From assembly GCA_013398955.1 (NCBI GenBank), contig VWPU01002947.1:1-64000 (forward strand): DNA of 64,000 nucleotides, written 5' to 3'. Made by a program: the position numbers and the translations under genes. The stretch is from Callaeas wilsoni. Its lineage: Eukaryota; Chordata; Aves; Passeriformes; Callaeidae. This document shows, in pieces, positions 12,399 through 24,522 of the stretch (position 1 is the first letter of the stretch; each line of letters begins with the position of its first letter). The notes beneath the pieces are model-generated. The model saw only the letters and a program-made list of their open reading frames with translations, did no database searches and had not been told where the DNA came from.

Positions 12399-15300
12399 GT
12401 TAAAGATACTGTCCCCATCCTAAGCCTGCTCAGAGTGAAGGCTAAGCCCACTCAGAGGCATAGACACAAAAACCAGCCTAGTTGCTCTTAGATGACAAGT
12501 GTATTTTTGGATGCATTTTAGGATTTACTTTTTTCTTTTTTTTCAAAGAGTAGGATGGTTTTTTCCGATCCTTGAGTCACTTCACAGACAGATGAGCTAA
12601 CACTGGAAAGCTTCTCTGGATCTTCTATTAAAATTTCGTTAAACTAGGCTCTTAAAAAATATCTTATAGACTGGCAATGTCTCAAGAGCTACTTTTCTGG
12701 TTAGGGAGGTGTTTTTTTAAAATTGCAGTGTATACCTTAAATTAAACATTCCAGGAGCAGAGGATCCAATTTACTAAACAGAGAGATAAAACAGGCCAAG
12801 GTGGGACTAAAGCTCATTTTGATGCTTCAGATAATGATGATGATGATACAAGGAAACCTGGCTGCCAGGTTTTATTTGAAATGAATGTGCTACATGTCCC
12901 TCTTCCTCTCCATCTTTGAGGAATGTTTGCAAGTGTCTCATGTAAAAGTCAAGTCCCAAAGCTTATCTGCAACTGAATCTTTTGTTTGCAACTGCTTTAA
13001 AATGGAGGGGGAGTCCTATGCATTGACACCCGTAAAACCATTAGATAAACAAACCTTTATTTCCTACATTTCCTTAAGACTTCAGATCCTGCCTTATTTT
13101 TTTCTTCCTCCTAATGCTCCACTCATTAACAGGTTCATTTGATTCTTTCCTGGGGAATTCACCAGAGTTTGCCCTCAATCTCAGGGCAAATAGTTTATAA
13201 GTGACCTGCCGGATGGCGTTCGTTAACTGCCTTTGTCCCAATGGGACACCGATATACCCTTAATTAGGATGTGAAGGGAAAAACCTCCAAGTGCTCCAAG
13301 ATGATTTGGGAAAGTTAACTGAGAAAGCCTAGCTGTTCATCTTCCAACGTTCAAGGCAAAAGTGGAAAGGGAACATGAAAAAATCCCACATCAGGAGTAG
13401 AAAGGAAAAACAGAAACATTAGGATGACAGCTATGCATTCTGCCATGTTCTTTTCTGTTGGTCACGGGATTTTTGTGTGTGCTATAATATAAATGAAGAG
13501 TTGAACTCTCTTAAGAGTTAAATTGGGGTACAGCGTTATAGCACTTTCTCATCTTTTCCATTCCCCCTCTGGTGCAGAAACCCAGCAGAGGTACTCAGCA
13601 GAGCAGCAACGCTCCTTGCCTTGTAGAAAGTACTTGTTTATTCAGACTGGTCCTCTTGAAAGAAAAAAGCCATGAGGGACTGTACATGGTCAGCGGGGCA
13701 CCAGCTGCAGTTTGGTGATGCACAGGAGATCAAGCCCTAGTACCTTTTCCCTGTGGAAGGCTGGAGAATTGGGGTGGTAGAATTTGACTTTGGAGCCATA
13801 GCTTGAGAAAACAAGTCCATTCAGCAAAGCCACTGGGAATGTGCTTACCTTTAAGCACCTTTAACAAGTCCTGCATCCTCACAGAAGCACTTTCCTGAAC
13901 TGTGTTTGTTGTTCCAGCCACAGGTGATATTACATGTGTCTCTTGTGCTTGGTACATTTGGTTGAGATTTAACACACTACTGTATATTAATAATCCTGTA
14001 ATGTAATAACATCAAGGTTATTCCCCGTAACACAGAACAGATGGTGGCACCTTGGAAAATAGTGCTTTATCTGGCAGTTCTGTGAAGGATTGATTTTTGT
14101 TCTTATCCATCCTTGTTGAGAAAATTTCTTCACCTTCCAGTACTTTCTGAAGAGTGTGACGTGATTGATTAATGTCTTGTTTAGGCATTCCTCATTTTTC
14201 AGCCTTCCCTGAAAGGAGAAGTGTGTGGGGATCCTGTCTCTCTCCCACTCTGTAGTACGAGGCTGCTGAGCCATGGTCCCTCTTGGCCCAACCAGGGAAA
14301 TTGCAAAACACTCCATTCAGAAATTCCGGCCAACAGCAGTACCGTGCAAGGGCATTGCTCTTCTAAGCCTGGTGAGGTGGAGTTTATACAGGAGCTGAAC
14401 TGAACTGACAAATGTCTGTGCCTGGGACTATGGATTGCCAAAGGTGCCCATGAAATGGGGTGGATTACAGTTTCAAGGATATCTCTTCAAGGTTTCTTAA
14501 GCTCCTCATTGTTTATTGTGAAGCGGGGCCCCAGCCAGCAGTGCACGAGCAGCTCAGGAAGCAGGGTAGTGCTGTGAGCAGGAGGCTCTGCAGGGTGTGT
14601 TACTTGCTGGCTTTGCTTTTATTCTGCATAAAACTTTGTTTGATTCTTGACACCTGAAGTATCTCTGGGTCTCTAGCCCACGCAGAATGGCTTTAGCCCA
14701 CCCTTAAGCAACTGCATTCTGCCCAAGCGCCACTGAAATGGCCCTGAAGTCCTGCAGATCCCAACACCAAGGGTCTGCTAAGCAGGGAGAATGGGTGTGC
14801 TTTAGCTTCACCTGCTCAGTTCTCACCAGCACTAAGTTTTGCAGATTTAATCCTTAAATACCAACACAGAGCAATTAGGAATAATCTATTTTTTAAGGCT
14901 CTTCATGTGTTTCTTAAACGTTAATTTAACTTCCTAGCTACCCTGTACCCAGCACATTTCTAAAGGCTTGTCCCAATCACTTGTATACTCTGCAAGCATG
15001 TTGCAAACCAGACTGGGTGCTGGGTGTTAGTTTTGAGGACAATTTGACATATATTAGATCTCTTTGCTCTCTATTTTCACTATCACAAGTTTCCCAGAGA
15101 GGGAAAAGTAGCCCACCCTATAACCTCTGCACCTTCCACCTCTCCAGCTATTACTAATGGTCCTCCTTCTCCTTCCTCTACTTGAGCCTGGTCTTCCTGG
15201 ATGGGAATGACCTCCCCTCCACCCCCAACTCCTTTATTATTTCCAAGACACACTATGCATGAAACTGCAAACACCTGGCAGACATTCCAGGGAGCGATCT

Positions 15301-15399
15301 GTAGTGCGTCTCCTGCGCTGCGCAGGCATCTGAGCTGAACCTCGTTTTAGGGATCCCAGAGGTCCTCTCAATCAATAATCCATGTATTTTTATGAGAGC
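12399..15399. other. Noncoding stretch
   Basis: No gene recognised. It includes a short ATG/GAT trinucleotide run (12834-12847) and a pyrimidine-rich patch around 15110-15240. A partial CTCF-like motif in minus orientation lies near 13563-13577, but it lacks the central C. Confidence 0.55.
12834..12847 (+). repeat. (ATG)n microsatellite
   Basis: About five consecutive ATG/GAT units; short and probably neutral. Confidence 0.8.
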
Positions 15400-15660
15400 T
15401 AGATTACGGGGATTTGCAAAGGGGTTGATTAAGTAATGCTTCAAAGAGCAGTTACTACTAACACCTGCAGCATTAATAGGGATCTATTAATAGAAAGTGA
15501 ACGATTTAGTAATAATCCCTTATTCATACAAATACCCCTTGATTTATGCCTGTCAAAACAGACAATACTTTCCATATATCCAGCTGGATTTAGATAGATG
15601 TGACTTCAACATCTGGCTAAGTGATGACATTTCAACTATGCAGACGTCATGCAGGGGGCC
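15400..15660. promoter_or_regulatory. Candidate regulatory block, homeodomain-site rich
   Basis: Contains two copies of ATTAATAG about ten bases apart near 15472-15495, several other TAAT words, TGTCA/TGACA (MEIS/TGIF type) words and ACGTCAT, a CRE-like half site, at 15643-15649. The density of TAAT cores is higher than in the neighbouring DNA. Function is inferred only from motif content; no conservation test was possible. Confidence 0.22.
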
Positions 15661-17650
15661 CAGAACAGTTAGCTAGAAAAGGGATAATAATCATGCTCCT
15701 TACGTTGCTCACCACCTGCACGTTCACACTGTGTGGAAATGGTTTCCTGTGCTGATCTATCTCAGGTGGTTATCTGCAGGTGCCCCAGTGAGACTGAGCA
15801 TTGTCAATCATTGCCCAGGCACCAGGGAAACCAATACTGACTCTTTCGCTGGTTGGATGAGGTTGGATAGAGACCCAATGTCTGGCGTGCAGCCTATTGT
15901 ACTGCAGTCCTGGAAATGTAGAGCTGATGGGTTTCCCCCACAAAAAAATAGGCTTTTGACTTAATATAGGATGTGCATAGAGATCTCATTTCAGAACAAG
16001 AAAGGAGCTTCACACAACTGAGGGTAATCTCTCTGAAAGGCAGATCTCTCAAGCTAGTACTAACATCTTGCACTTAGCCAGTACTTCCGCCAAAATCGAT
16101 GCTGCCATTTGAAGCATGAAGGGCTATCAGGGGGTGGAATTCACCCACTGCACTTGTGTTATACTGAATTTTGTCTCTGTCGATTGTCTTCCTCATGCCT
16201 GTCAATTGGAGATTGTGTAAAGCTCTTCCTCACAGTAATTTTGCTCTTTGTTAAGGTGACTGTGCTCTCCTGGATTGCTCTCTGTTGCACAAATGGAACA
16301 GGACCAGAAAACAGATTCATACATAGATGACTTGCAGCTTTTCCAAAGGCAAACGATTAATGCTGCAAGCAAATAAACAGGATAGATACAGTCCAGATGA
16401 GTCTGTCACCCTACATGAACGAGGTTCTCCGTTTTCCAATGGATTTTGACATTGTGACTCTTCTCCTAGTTCTAGAAATAATCTCTCCCACTCTCATTAG
16501 GACTTGCACTTTTCACTTCTCTAGGCTTGCTCTGGATTTATGCCATCATCCCTAAGAGCAGACTGGATACTCGGCAGCTCCTGGACAGCTTAATTAAGGG
16601 CTGGATCTCAGCATAAATCCATGCAAAACTCTTTATTGTTTGCTTTTGTTTTGCTTTCAAGGCAGAGATCATGACGACAGGTCACTCCTGGATATTCCAT
16701 AAATTATTTGGGGGGAAAAAAGTAATTTTTCAATGACATGTAGCTGTTAGTCCAAAACAAACTTTGATATACTTCTGGGTAAAGTCTGTGGGGAATGTCC
16801 AGGCATTTCAAAATCCTGTCGTTTTTCTTGTCTGAGTGGGAAACGATTTTGTTTTGTTTCGTGACGTTCCCCATTCCAGCACACTGCACAAGTCCTGCCT
16901 CCACAAGGCACCATGCCAGTGCTGCCTTTCTCCATCTTCAGTGCTCTCAGAAATGCTGGATGTCACCTGGCTGTGGCTAAGGGCAGCCAATGGTGGGTGA
17001 AGGTTCACACTGATTCAGTCTGAACTCAGAATAGTTCTTCTGTCACTATCCATAAACTCTGTTTTTTCTCCACGCATGTGAACGATCATCATGAGTGATT
17101 CTGTTCACCAGAGACCATCAGAGACCACTGATTCTGCTCACAAAGGTAGGTCTTTGCTTGGGGTATATGGATCCAGTGCCCAGATTTCAACCACCAAGAA
17201 AAGGGAAATTTATGTTAGTGCGAAAACGAAGGCATAATTCAGAGGCTGAAATGAAAATAAGTTAGCCTGGATTTAACTGTCCTGCTCTCCAGGTGAAAGA
17301 CTTTTTAAGGTGATGCTGTCAAGTTTAAACATAAGTAAAATGGGCTTACTTGTTTCTCGTCACCTCCTTTGGGCAACAAAGGGAGGAAATTTATCTACTT
17401 CTTCCTCCCACATGCCTTGCAGCGCAACACACTGAGGCCTCTAACATTACCAGTGGGAAGCTACTGTACCACGTATTCCACCATGATTAGTTGTGTTGAA
17501 TGGGAGAGACAGCAAAAATGTGCTGTTTATTGGTAAGAACTCACTGACAAATATCGCAGTACATGAAATAATGGTGTGAGAGGCTCTTGGAAAAGATCTG
17601 GTCTTTCTCCTGAGCCTGGAAAGCTCAAGCATACCTAGACTACTTCTATA
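15661..17650. other. Noncoding stretch
   Basis: No gene, RNA or repeat is recognised. Open frames on both strands overlap each other and have no family resemblance. The sequence is mixed composition without low-complexity tracts of note. Confidence 0.55.
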
Positions 17651-17815
17651 CTTTATTGCATCACATCCTGATCAGAATATATCCCAGACTCCATAGAGGG
17701 GCTGTAAGGAGAGAGAATGGATCAAGTTATCATGGAATGTATGTAACCATGAGATCAGGATCCTGTAACATGCAAGAAATAGGCAAACAAGTAACACAGA
17801 AGAAAGAGGCTCCTG
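17651..17815. repeat. Diverged direct repeat, copy A
   Basis: About 165 bp that reappears at 18583-18754 in the same orientation, at roughly 80% identity by eye. Shared landmarks are CTTTATTGCAT at the left edge, TCCATAG, the long word ACACAGAAGAAAGA near the right edge, and TGCAAGAAATA. Read on the minus strand, the left edge carries AATAAAG, which would suit an old LTR or other retroelement 3' end. No named family could be assigned. Confidence 0.75.
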
Positions 17816-18582
17816 TTCTTCGATACACATCCTGCTTTACTTTCCAAAAAGTAGGGAAAAAATAATGAGTAAGGAAAAGCTATCCTTACCCTTTCGAATG
17901 CATAACATAGGCTAATAGTTTATATCCTCATCAAGCAGAATTTGCCAGTGGCTGCTGAGATGGCTTTTTTGATGAGGTTTCTTAAGTATGGGTTGTCTTT
18001 CTATTCCTGCTGGATTGTGCTCTTAGCAAGTGACTTGTTGGTAGTTTAAGAATTTCTGTTATGGAGCAACTGAGCCACAGAAATTCTACTTTTACAAATC
18101 AGGTAAATCATAAAGGGGTTTTTTTTTTCTTTTTGTTTTTTGGTTTGTGGGTTTTTTGAAATCCTTTAATGGTTCTACTTTTTTTTTTTTTAAAATGACT
18201 TATGTCCAGACTCTGCATTCCCTGCAGGTCATGAGACATGCAGTGTGTTCAGCAGTGATGCCTGCTGGAGGAGTTTCCGTCTGCTGCTTGTCACTATAAG
18301 TGATGTACTGCTAAGCAAAGAGCTACAATTAGTCTGGATGGTGTTTGTCACTGCCTTCGAGAGGAAATCTCTTATCTAGAAGCTGGGGGAGAGCTTTCCA
18401 AATTCATTGTCTTACGCAAGCCAGCTAGAGCTTATCGCTCCCTATGTGTCCTGCTCTGTCTGTGGAACCCATCCATTCAGGCTCTGAGCTCTTGTTTTAT
18501 GGAAATAATTTTTTAAAATCTCTTTTCTGCCAACAAACCCAAACAAAACAAACAAAAAGAACTGAGGGTTTTGGGTTTTGTT
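17816..18582. other. Spacer between the two direct-repeat copies
   Basis: About 770 bp. It contains a T-rich stretch (18119-18191) including a 13-base T run ending at 18191, interrupted by GTTTTTTGG pieces. I see no retroviral gene motif in it, which argues against the two copies being LTRs of one intact provirus, although decay or deletion could explain that. Confidence 0.5.
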
Positions 18583-18754
18583 CTTTATTGCATTGCATCC
18601 TGAGCAGGGTGTGTCCCAGGGTCCATAGAAAGGCCGTAATGTTCAAGGACAAAAAATGGATGAAGTTAGCATGGAACGTACGTAATCCTGAGATCAAGAT
18701 CCTGTAATATGCAAGAAATATGCAAACAAATAACACAGAAGAAAGATACTCCTG
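18583..18754. repeat. Diverged direct repeat, copy B
   Basis: Second copy of the 17651-17815 segment, same orientation, offset about 932 bases at the left edge. A short insertion of about seven bases around 18640 makes it slightly longer. Similarity may continue weakly to about 18804 (GTAGGAAA and a CCTACCTTTT-like end), matching about 17900 in copy A. Upstream flanks are unrelated. Confidence 0.75.
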
Positions 18755-21373
18755 AAAACTTGAGGTCTTTTTTTGGTGTAGGAAAGAGAGACCTACCTTT
18801 TGCACTCTGCTTTTTAGCAGACCTGTCAGATTCCAAAAGACTGCAAGATTTCTATTAGGAAAACCTTAAAATAAATAAGATGGTAACTTCTCCTGCAATC
18901 TCCTACCCCTCCTTCAGGCAGGGCAGAATTAAAAATGCCCAGGAGGGATGACTTTTGGGTGTAGAGATTTTAACAAGCCTGTTTTTAAACCCTTTCCACT
19001 CTGGAAGGTGGCAGCGGGTTCCCCGTGGGTACAGCTGGCATCACACAGGCGGGAGGGAGATCTGCAGCCAGGCAAACACCCCTTGGACATCCATGCCCTG
19101 AAGGTGGTAGGCGGGAGAAAAGGCAGTAATCTTGGCCCTGCATGAGGAAAAGCTTCTCTGTCCTGCACTTGAGTAATTGATTCTCCTTACCTGAGCCCAA
19201 GCCTCCTCCCCTAAAAACATACATAAATGGAGAGGAAACCGGATCCAGCCCTCTCCAGGGGCAGCAAGTATCCTTGTAAAACAGGGCCTTTATGGGATGA
19301 AGGAAAGCAAGTTGTAGGGTCTCCATCTGTGCAATAAAATATTTAAATATGCTCTGGGACCAAATCAATAACTCTTCATGTAAGCCAGGCTTGCTGCTGG
19401 TTTTGTTTTTATTAATATTGCCCAGTATTATGAAGACCAAAAGTTAGTAGTCCAGCCAGCTTCTCTGGCTTTCTACCCATTGACCATCAATGCAATTCTA
19501 AACCTCCTACCCACACTAGTTTGTGCCTCAGTTTGCCTGTACACAGGCAGGACAGAACCCTTGTCTGACTAAACAACAGTGACTCTGCAGAAGAGCTCTG
19601 GATAGCTGGATATCATGCATTGGAAGGACACTGGAAAAGGACTGTAATATTGAGTCCACAGAGGTACGATGATTAAGGCAAACTGAAAATCTGTTCTTTA
19701 GCATTGTTACATCAATTACAATACATCCATTTAGACAGGATTTTGAACTTTGCTGTCCTCGATAGACCAGAGCTCTCCCCGCTGCAAAGAAGCACAGCTA
19801 TGTTGGGTCTTTCTTCTGTCAATCGAAAATGCTTCCAGAGTAAATGAGAACAAGGTTTAAGTGTCTTGTGTTATAGGATGAAGGCAAAAGGTGTATTACA
19901 AGTTACAGGATTGCTCCAAGGGAAACGTGTCCATTTCAGGAAGCCTTCTGTTGGCTTAGAAGCCACCATTGCTTGCTAGGAACATGTTTTCAGGAAAATA
20001 CCTTGTTGTATCAGTTTATGTCTTGAAGACTCCTGAGTGCACCTGATTTTGCTCAATTTCTCAAAGTGCAAGTACAGCCTTTCCACTTGCATCAGCCTTT
20101 TTTTTCCCCCCCCTTGTACCTGCTTTGTTTGGAAACCTGGCTTTTCTGGAAGACAAGACAGAAGGTCAAATAACATGGCAATTCCTATGATTCAAAGTTT
20201 GAAACATTCTGTGGCAGTTATTGCAGGAGCACCAGACTTCATGGCTTAAGTCACATGCATTTAAGAGAGACTCCACCAAAGAAGTGTTGTGCTCACCGCT
20301 CAGCTCCTTTTTGGATGATTGTGACCTCTCAAAAATTTAGTTTAAATCTCAGACTAAGGTTACAGGGACAGCACCCTGTAAGAGGTTCCTTTCTATGATC
20401 CTTGCATAGCAAGAAGCTGCTGAAGAGCTCAATACAAGAGAAGGGTCCAAACTGCAACGTTCTACTTTGAATTTCAAATATCCCGAAGGTTGAAAGGGAT
20501 TCAGTTCCTTGATTTTATTCTTCTCCATATCTCTTTAGAGCTACTAATAAAATTTGGGGTCTTTTTTTCTGTTGCTGTGGGCTTTTACTGAAGCATCAAG
20601 AACTCCAGGGACTGATGTTACTCTGTACACAGGGTTTCCAAAAACATAATGTGAGGAGGTCTTTCTGTTAAAGGAGCACAGCTTGCCTGATCTAAAGATA
20701 CTCTGCCAGCAGTTACAAAAGTGCAGTCTGCACAAAAAGGGGATTCTCAGCAGTGAGCTGAGATAAACACTGCTGCCATCATCTCTCCTTCCTCCTCACT
20801 CTCTTCCTTTGATTAAGCCAGTGCTTCCAAGCCCTATGGTTTTGAACATGTACTTATATATCTCTCTATTTGCAATCTTGTATGGAATATTTTAGTCTTA
20901 GAGTTTTTACTCCAGACAGGGTGAGATGAATGCAGTCATTGGAAAGCTGTACCAGATTTCTGCCAGCTCTCACAGCGCAGGTGAGCATGTGAATGGCTCA
21001 GTCGGGTCCTGGAGCATGAAAAAGTTCACTGGTTTAATTCTCCCCTTTTATCTGAAGAAGCATTTTCTAAAAAAAAATATTTATATTACTAAGCTCTTTA
21101 GAGCATAAAATAGACTTGGCCAATAGAACCTAGTAATACTGCATGTTTATAAATTTACTCAGCCGTGTACTGAGCCATCTGCCTTCTAAATTAAAAAAAA
21201 AATGTTAGGCAGTTGCTTCCTAACACATTTTAACATTAAGGAACCCAACCTATTTCTTTGGCTGCTGCTGTATAAAATGAGATCACTGCTGGCTGCAGAC
21301 GCACAGTAGAGCAGGACTGTTGAAGAGTGTCTGCTGATAATAAGCATATCTATTCACAGCTGATAATACCAGT
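18755..21373. other. Noncoding stretch
   Basis: No gene recognised. At 19518-19550 there is a GTGCCTCAGTTTGCC word resembling the MIR/L2 phrase for that region, followed by a 7-bp inverted repeat TGCCTGT-AC-ACAGGCA (19534-19549). The resemblance is too short to call a repeat. Confidence 0.5.
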
Positions 21374-21490
21374 TAGCGCTTCTGTAGCACTTTGGTGCGG
21401 GCTCTCAAAGCACTTCCCATTTAGGCAATACACTGCAATCCCCTCACCACACCCGGAAAGCTGAAAGAAACTTTATTTAAGTCACACATA
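21374..21490. repeat. Ancient SINE-like or LINE3-tail-like fossil
   Basis: The order TAGCGCTTCTGTAGCAC, then GGCTCTCAAAGCACTTCCC, then CAATCCCCTCACCACACCC, then GGAAAGCTGA and TTTAAGTCACACA follows the arrangement of old vertebrate repeats (the phrase order 'atctcaaagcactttac', 'aatcctcacaacaccc', 'ggaaactgag', 'aagtcacaca' of L3/MIR-class elements). This is recall of family phrases, not an alignment. The neighbouring 21320-21370 sequence holds GATAATAAGCATATC and CAGCTGATAA, GATA and E-box type sites, so exaptation is possible. Confidence 0.5.
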
Positions 21491-23027
21491 TAATAGGCCA
21501 TGTAGTGAAGAAGCCAAGGAGAAACTTCCCTGACATTGATTGGAGCACACTACTAATTTTAAGCTTTTATTGCAGTCCTTCCAAACCATCTCCAACATTT
21601 TTATGGTTTCTTATTTTACAACGTTTTGCACAGATCTGCCTGCTAGAATAGAAAACACTTTCAGAGATTCAGTCCAGGGGAAAGTTATGTTCCACCTCCA
21701 GCACATTAATCAGCATGTTTATTTAAGCCTAAATGCTTGAGATGTGCTTGCCTTATCAAAAGTGTGCTGACTGCACTAACAAATGCCTTCTTCTGGAAAT
21801 GCAGCTCTAAATGACCTGCCAGCACTGTCCATTCTTTGTACTAATTACGGGCTCCTCCCTAGGGGTTGGAAGTTGCTTTTGGTCTGCTTCAGGATCCAGC
21901 ATTTCAGATGTTAAATCAAAACACCTGCGCCTGCTAAATGGATAGAGATCTCAGGCAAACTGATCATCTTTCATGATCTTTCCATTCCTTCCACTTTGGA
22001 CAGAAACACAAAGCCATTATCCTCTCCTGTGCTATCGTGAATGCCTTTAGCCCTGGAAAGACAGGGGCATTTAAGCCTTGAAGGATGAATTGAGGGGAAA
22101 TGTAGTTGAAAACCTGTTTTCTTTTTAACTAATTTAAATAATCCTTTGGGTTCTGACAAAAGTGTGCAGAATTATTTTATTTTGTTTAACCCACTCCCCT
22201 GAGCCTGTCACATTTGTATAAGGACTGCTCCCTTTGCAGCTGATAGAAGACACCCAGTGCTGTACTAATTACAGCATTTCTGTGATTATGCTGTCAGAAA
22301 GGTACACTTAATTGGGAGTTTTTGGTTTTGCCTTTTTTTTTTGGAAAATGATGAATTGCCTAAAGAAGAATTTTGCAGGAATACACTGATCTTGGCAGAC
22401 GTGTGTCATTGGAAAGGCTTCTTAGGAACATGATGGAATTTTTATCCAAAGCCACTCACAGAGCAATGAACACCCTTATACTTCCCATATACTCAGATGG
22501 TGCTCTGACAAATCAGCCTTTTACATCCCTGTGCAAGTGACTTATAACCGACCTGCCACACTTGTCTTCTGCTTCTCATGCAGCTATTTGAATGCTTTTG
22601 CTTCCTATTGCACAGTAGGATTAAATCTCCTTGGGAGGGAAAAGCACTTGCAACCTAGCTCTCATTCAGTGGGCTGTACAAGACCTTCTAGCCAGCTAGA
22701 GACCTCAAATCCCAGCTCTTTTAGGGCATACCAAGTGTGCCTGTGGGATACAGTAATCCTGGCTTACAGCTTCACCATGCTTGCTTCACCACCACGCCAG
22801 TGTCTTTCCACTTCAAGCATCATGGAGTCTTCTCTTCAGGCTCCCAATACGCTGCTGCAGTGAAGAATGGGAATTCTGGCCCACAACCAATGTTTTCTTC
22901 GTGAAAAGTGTTAAGGGATCATTAGTGTCCATCCAGACCAGACAAAACTCTCATTTTTAAAGCTTCATCTGAAACACCCACCTACTGTGAAGTGAATGGG
23001 GCTGAATTTATCTTGAGAAAGATAAAG
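21491..23027. other. Noncoding stretch
   Basis: No gene recognised. A TACTAATTACAGCATTTCTG stretch near 22263 followed by TTATGCTGTCA is homeodomain-like. T run at about 22332-22342. Nothing else stands out. Confidence 0.55.
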
Positions 23028-23038
23028 GCTGAGTCAGC
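23028..23038. promoter_or_regulatory. MARE-like palindrome (GCTGAGTCAGC)
   Basis: A perfect 11-bp palindrome matching the core of the Maf recognition element (TGCTGAGTCAGCA) and containing an AP-1 site. The same 11-mer occurs again at 30399-30409. Binding is inferred from the motif only. Confidence 0.45.
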
Positions 23039-23127
23039 CCAGCTGGGACTTGGACCTGTGGTTAGAGAAAAGTTAGGCGCACCACATTTGAAGGTTAAAC
23101 CACTAAGACATCCCCATGAGCTAAGGT
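23036..23127 (-). repeat. tRNA-derived SINE fossil
   Basis: Reading the minus strand, the segment opens with TTAGCTCATGG (plus 23114-23124), an A-box-like word, then TAGTGGTTTAACC, and ends with GGTCCAAGTCCC (plus 23045-23056), a B-box-like word, followed by AGCTGGGCTGACTC. The order and roughly 60-70-base spacing fit the RNA polymerase III promoter of a tRNA or tRNA-derived SINE such as MIR. The cloverleaf is not intact, so this is a fossil rather than a working tRNA gene. Confidence 0.45.
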
Positions 23128-23169
23128 AAACATACCATCATTTACCCTTCCTATCTTTTGCTGGCCAAG

Positions 23170-23204
23170 CTATGCATTATGTGCATAGCAAAATATGCAC
23201 ATAA
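23170..23204. repeat. Perfect 11-bp hairpin with a nested competing hairpin
   Basis: TTATGTGCATA (23177-23187) and its exact reverse complement TATGCACATAA (23194-23204) flank a six-base loop. A second inverted repeat CTATGCA (23170-23176) with TGCATAG (23182-23188) shares the same middle arm, so the two stems exclude each other. The repeated ATGCA words are also POU-type half sites. Confidence 0.85.
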
Positions 23205-24420
23205 CTCAACTGCTGGGACAAACATGGGAGACTTGAACAAAGCTGAAGTACGCTCTAACTGGTTACACGTACAGAAGTGCACCCGTGTTCTCATTAAAGG
23301 CACAGAAATTCTTTCCTAGAGGGGTCTTCCACCTCCACCACAGACTGAGTCGGAGGCTCTGCCCCAAACCTGTTCTGTGTGCAGAGCAGACTCCGTTCGC
23401 CTTGGCAATGCCACAGCACAGTGCAGGCTGCTTCTTTGTCTGAACCCGCTGATGGGGAAGACAAATCAGGGCTGAGAAGATTGTTCTGAAGGGAATACAA
23501 GTCAGCTACACTTAAGTCTGCAGAAGAGAAGCTGTTCAGGCTTAGTGCCTAACATAACAGGAGGAGAACCCGGGTCAGCAGCCATTGCCCTCCAGAAGCT
23601 CAATCCTCCTACTGAAGTCAAGAGAGAAATTATCATTGACTGCAGTGGGACAGGAACTAGGCCTTGGAGAGTGAAAAGGAGAAGTGCCGTTAGTGGGGCT
23701 GGCTTATAAAAGCCTTCACCTCCTGCTTTCTCCATGTTGTTTCTCCAAGCACTGCTACCCGCCAGCAGCTGTGTTTGCTCTGTCGAGACTCACCCATCCA
23801 GAGTAATTCACCTTGATCTCCTCACTGAGGAACTGATGGGAAAAAGAGGTCAGGCGGTGAGAGCCATGAAAAGAAACAGTATCCACAGATGGGACTGCAT
23901 TCCCGTTTTTTCCATCTGCCTTCTGGTACCTGGGTCTTTCAGCTTTCATTTGGGAGCCAGCGCTGGTGATGTTCTGGCTCGGCACACTTTGCGTGCTCAC
24001 CTTTACCCCCTGTCTCCTCACCCCCTCCATCCACTGCACCATGCTGCCTTCTATAATTTAGTGTCTGTGCATCAGATTCAAAGCACTTTAGCTCAGGAGT
24101 ATCAAACATGTGCTGGATAATTTAATTCTTGTTTAACACTAAAAACAAAATGTTCTTTATTTTTAGGCAAATTATTAAGTTCCAGGCTTTATTTTGTTTT
24201 TGCGAGACATTAATATCCATTAAAACTCAGTATGCTTTCCAGGTGCATAGCTTCCTTTCCGAAAATGATTTCTTCTTTGACTGTGTGTTTAAGAAAAGTC
24301 TGTAGCTCCAGCTCTGCTCACAGGATCCTTTCTCTTTAAATGTACATGAATATGTTTGCCTTGGCTGTAGAGACCAGGCAGTACACAAAACATATTCTAT
24401 ACCCTGTGCTTTGCCAGGTG
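23205..24420. other. Noncoding stretch
   Basis: No gene recognised. GC is somewhat higher at 23330-24050 and frames stay open longer on both strands there, which is expected from composition. No codon bias or domain supports a gene. Confidence 0.5.
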
Positions 24421-24522
24421 AACTTCAGCAAGTTCATCCCTTACCCTAGGCTTCATTTTTCTGAATGTGAAATGGCGATAATGTGGAAAAAACTATCCAA
24501 GCTCATGTGAAAGCTCTGGGTG
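24421..24522 (+). repeat. MIR-type SINE fossil
   Basis: Successive phrases follow the MIR body: AGCAAGTTCATCCCTTACC, then CTAGGCTTCATTTTTCTGA, then GTGAAATGGCGATAATG, then CATGTGAAAGCTCTGG. In the family these correspond to 'gcaagtcacttaacc', 'ggcctcagtttcctca', 'gtaaaatggggataata' and the 'gtaaagcgcttt' end. Diverged but in correct order and spacing. MIRs predate amniotes and are inactive. Confidence 0.6.

Noticed and set aside
13563..13577. CTCF-like motif, minus strand
   Set aside because: Core C at position 12 is missing and flanks do not match.
19518..19550. MIR/L2-like phrase GTGCCTCAGTTTGCC
   Set aside because: Only one short phrase matches; neighbouring phrases expected in MIR are missing or too changed.
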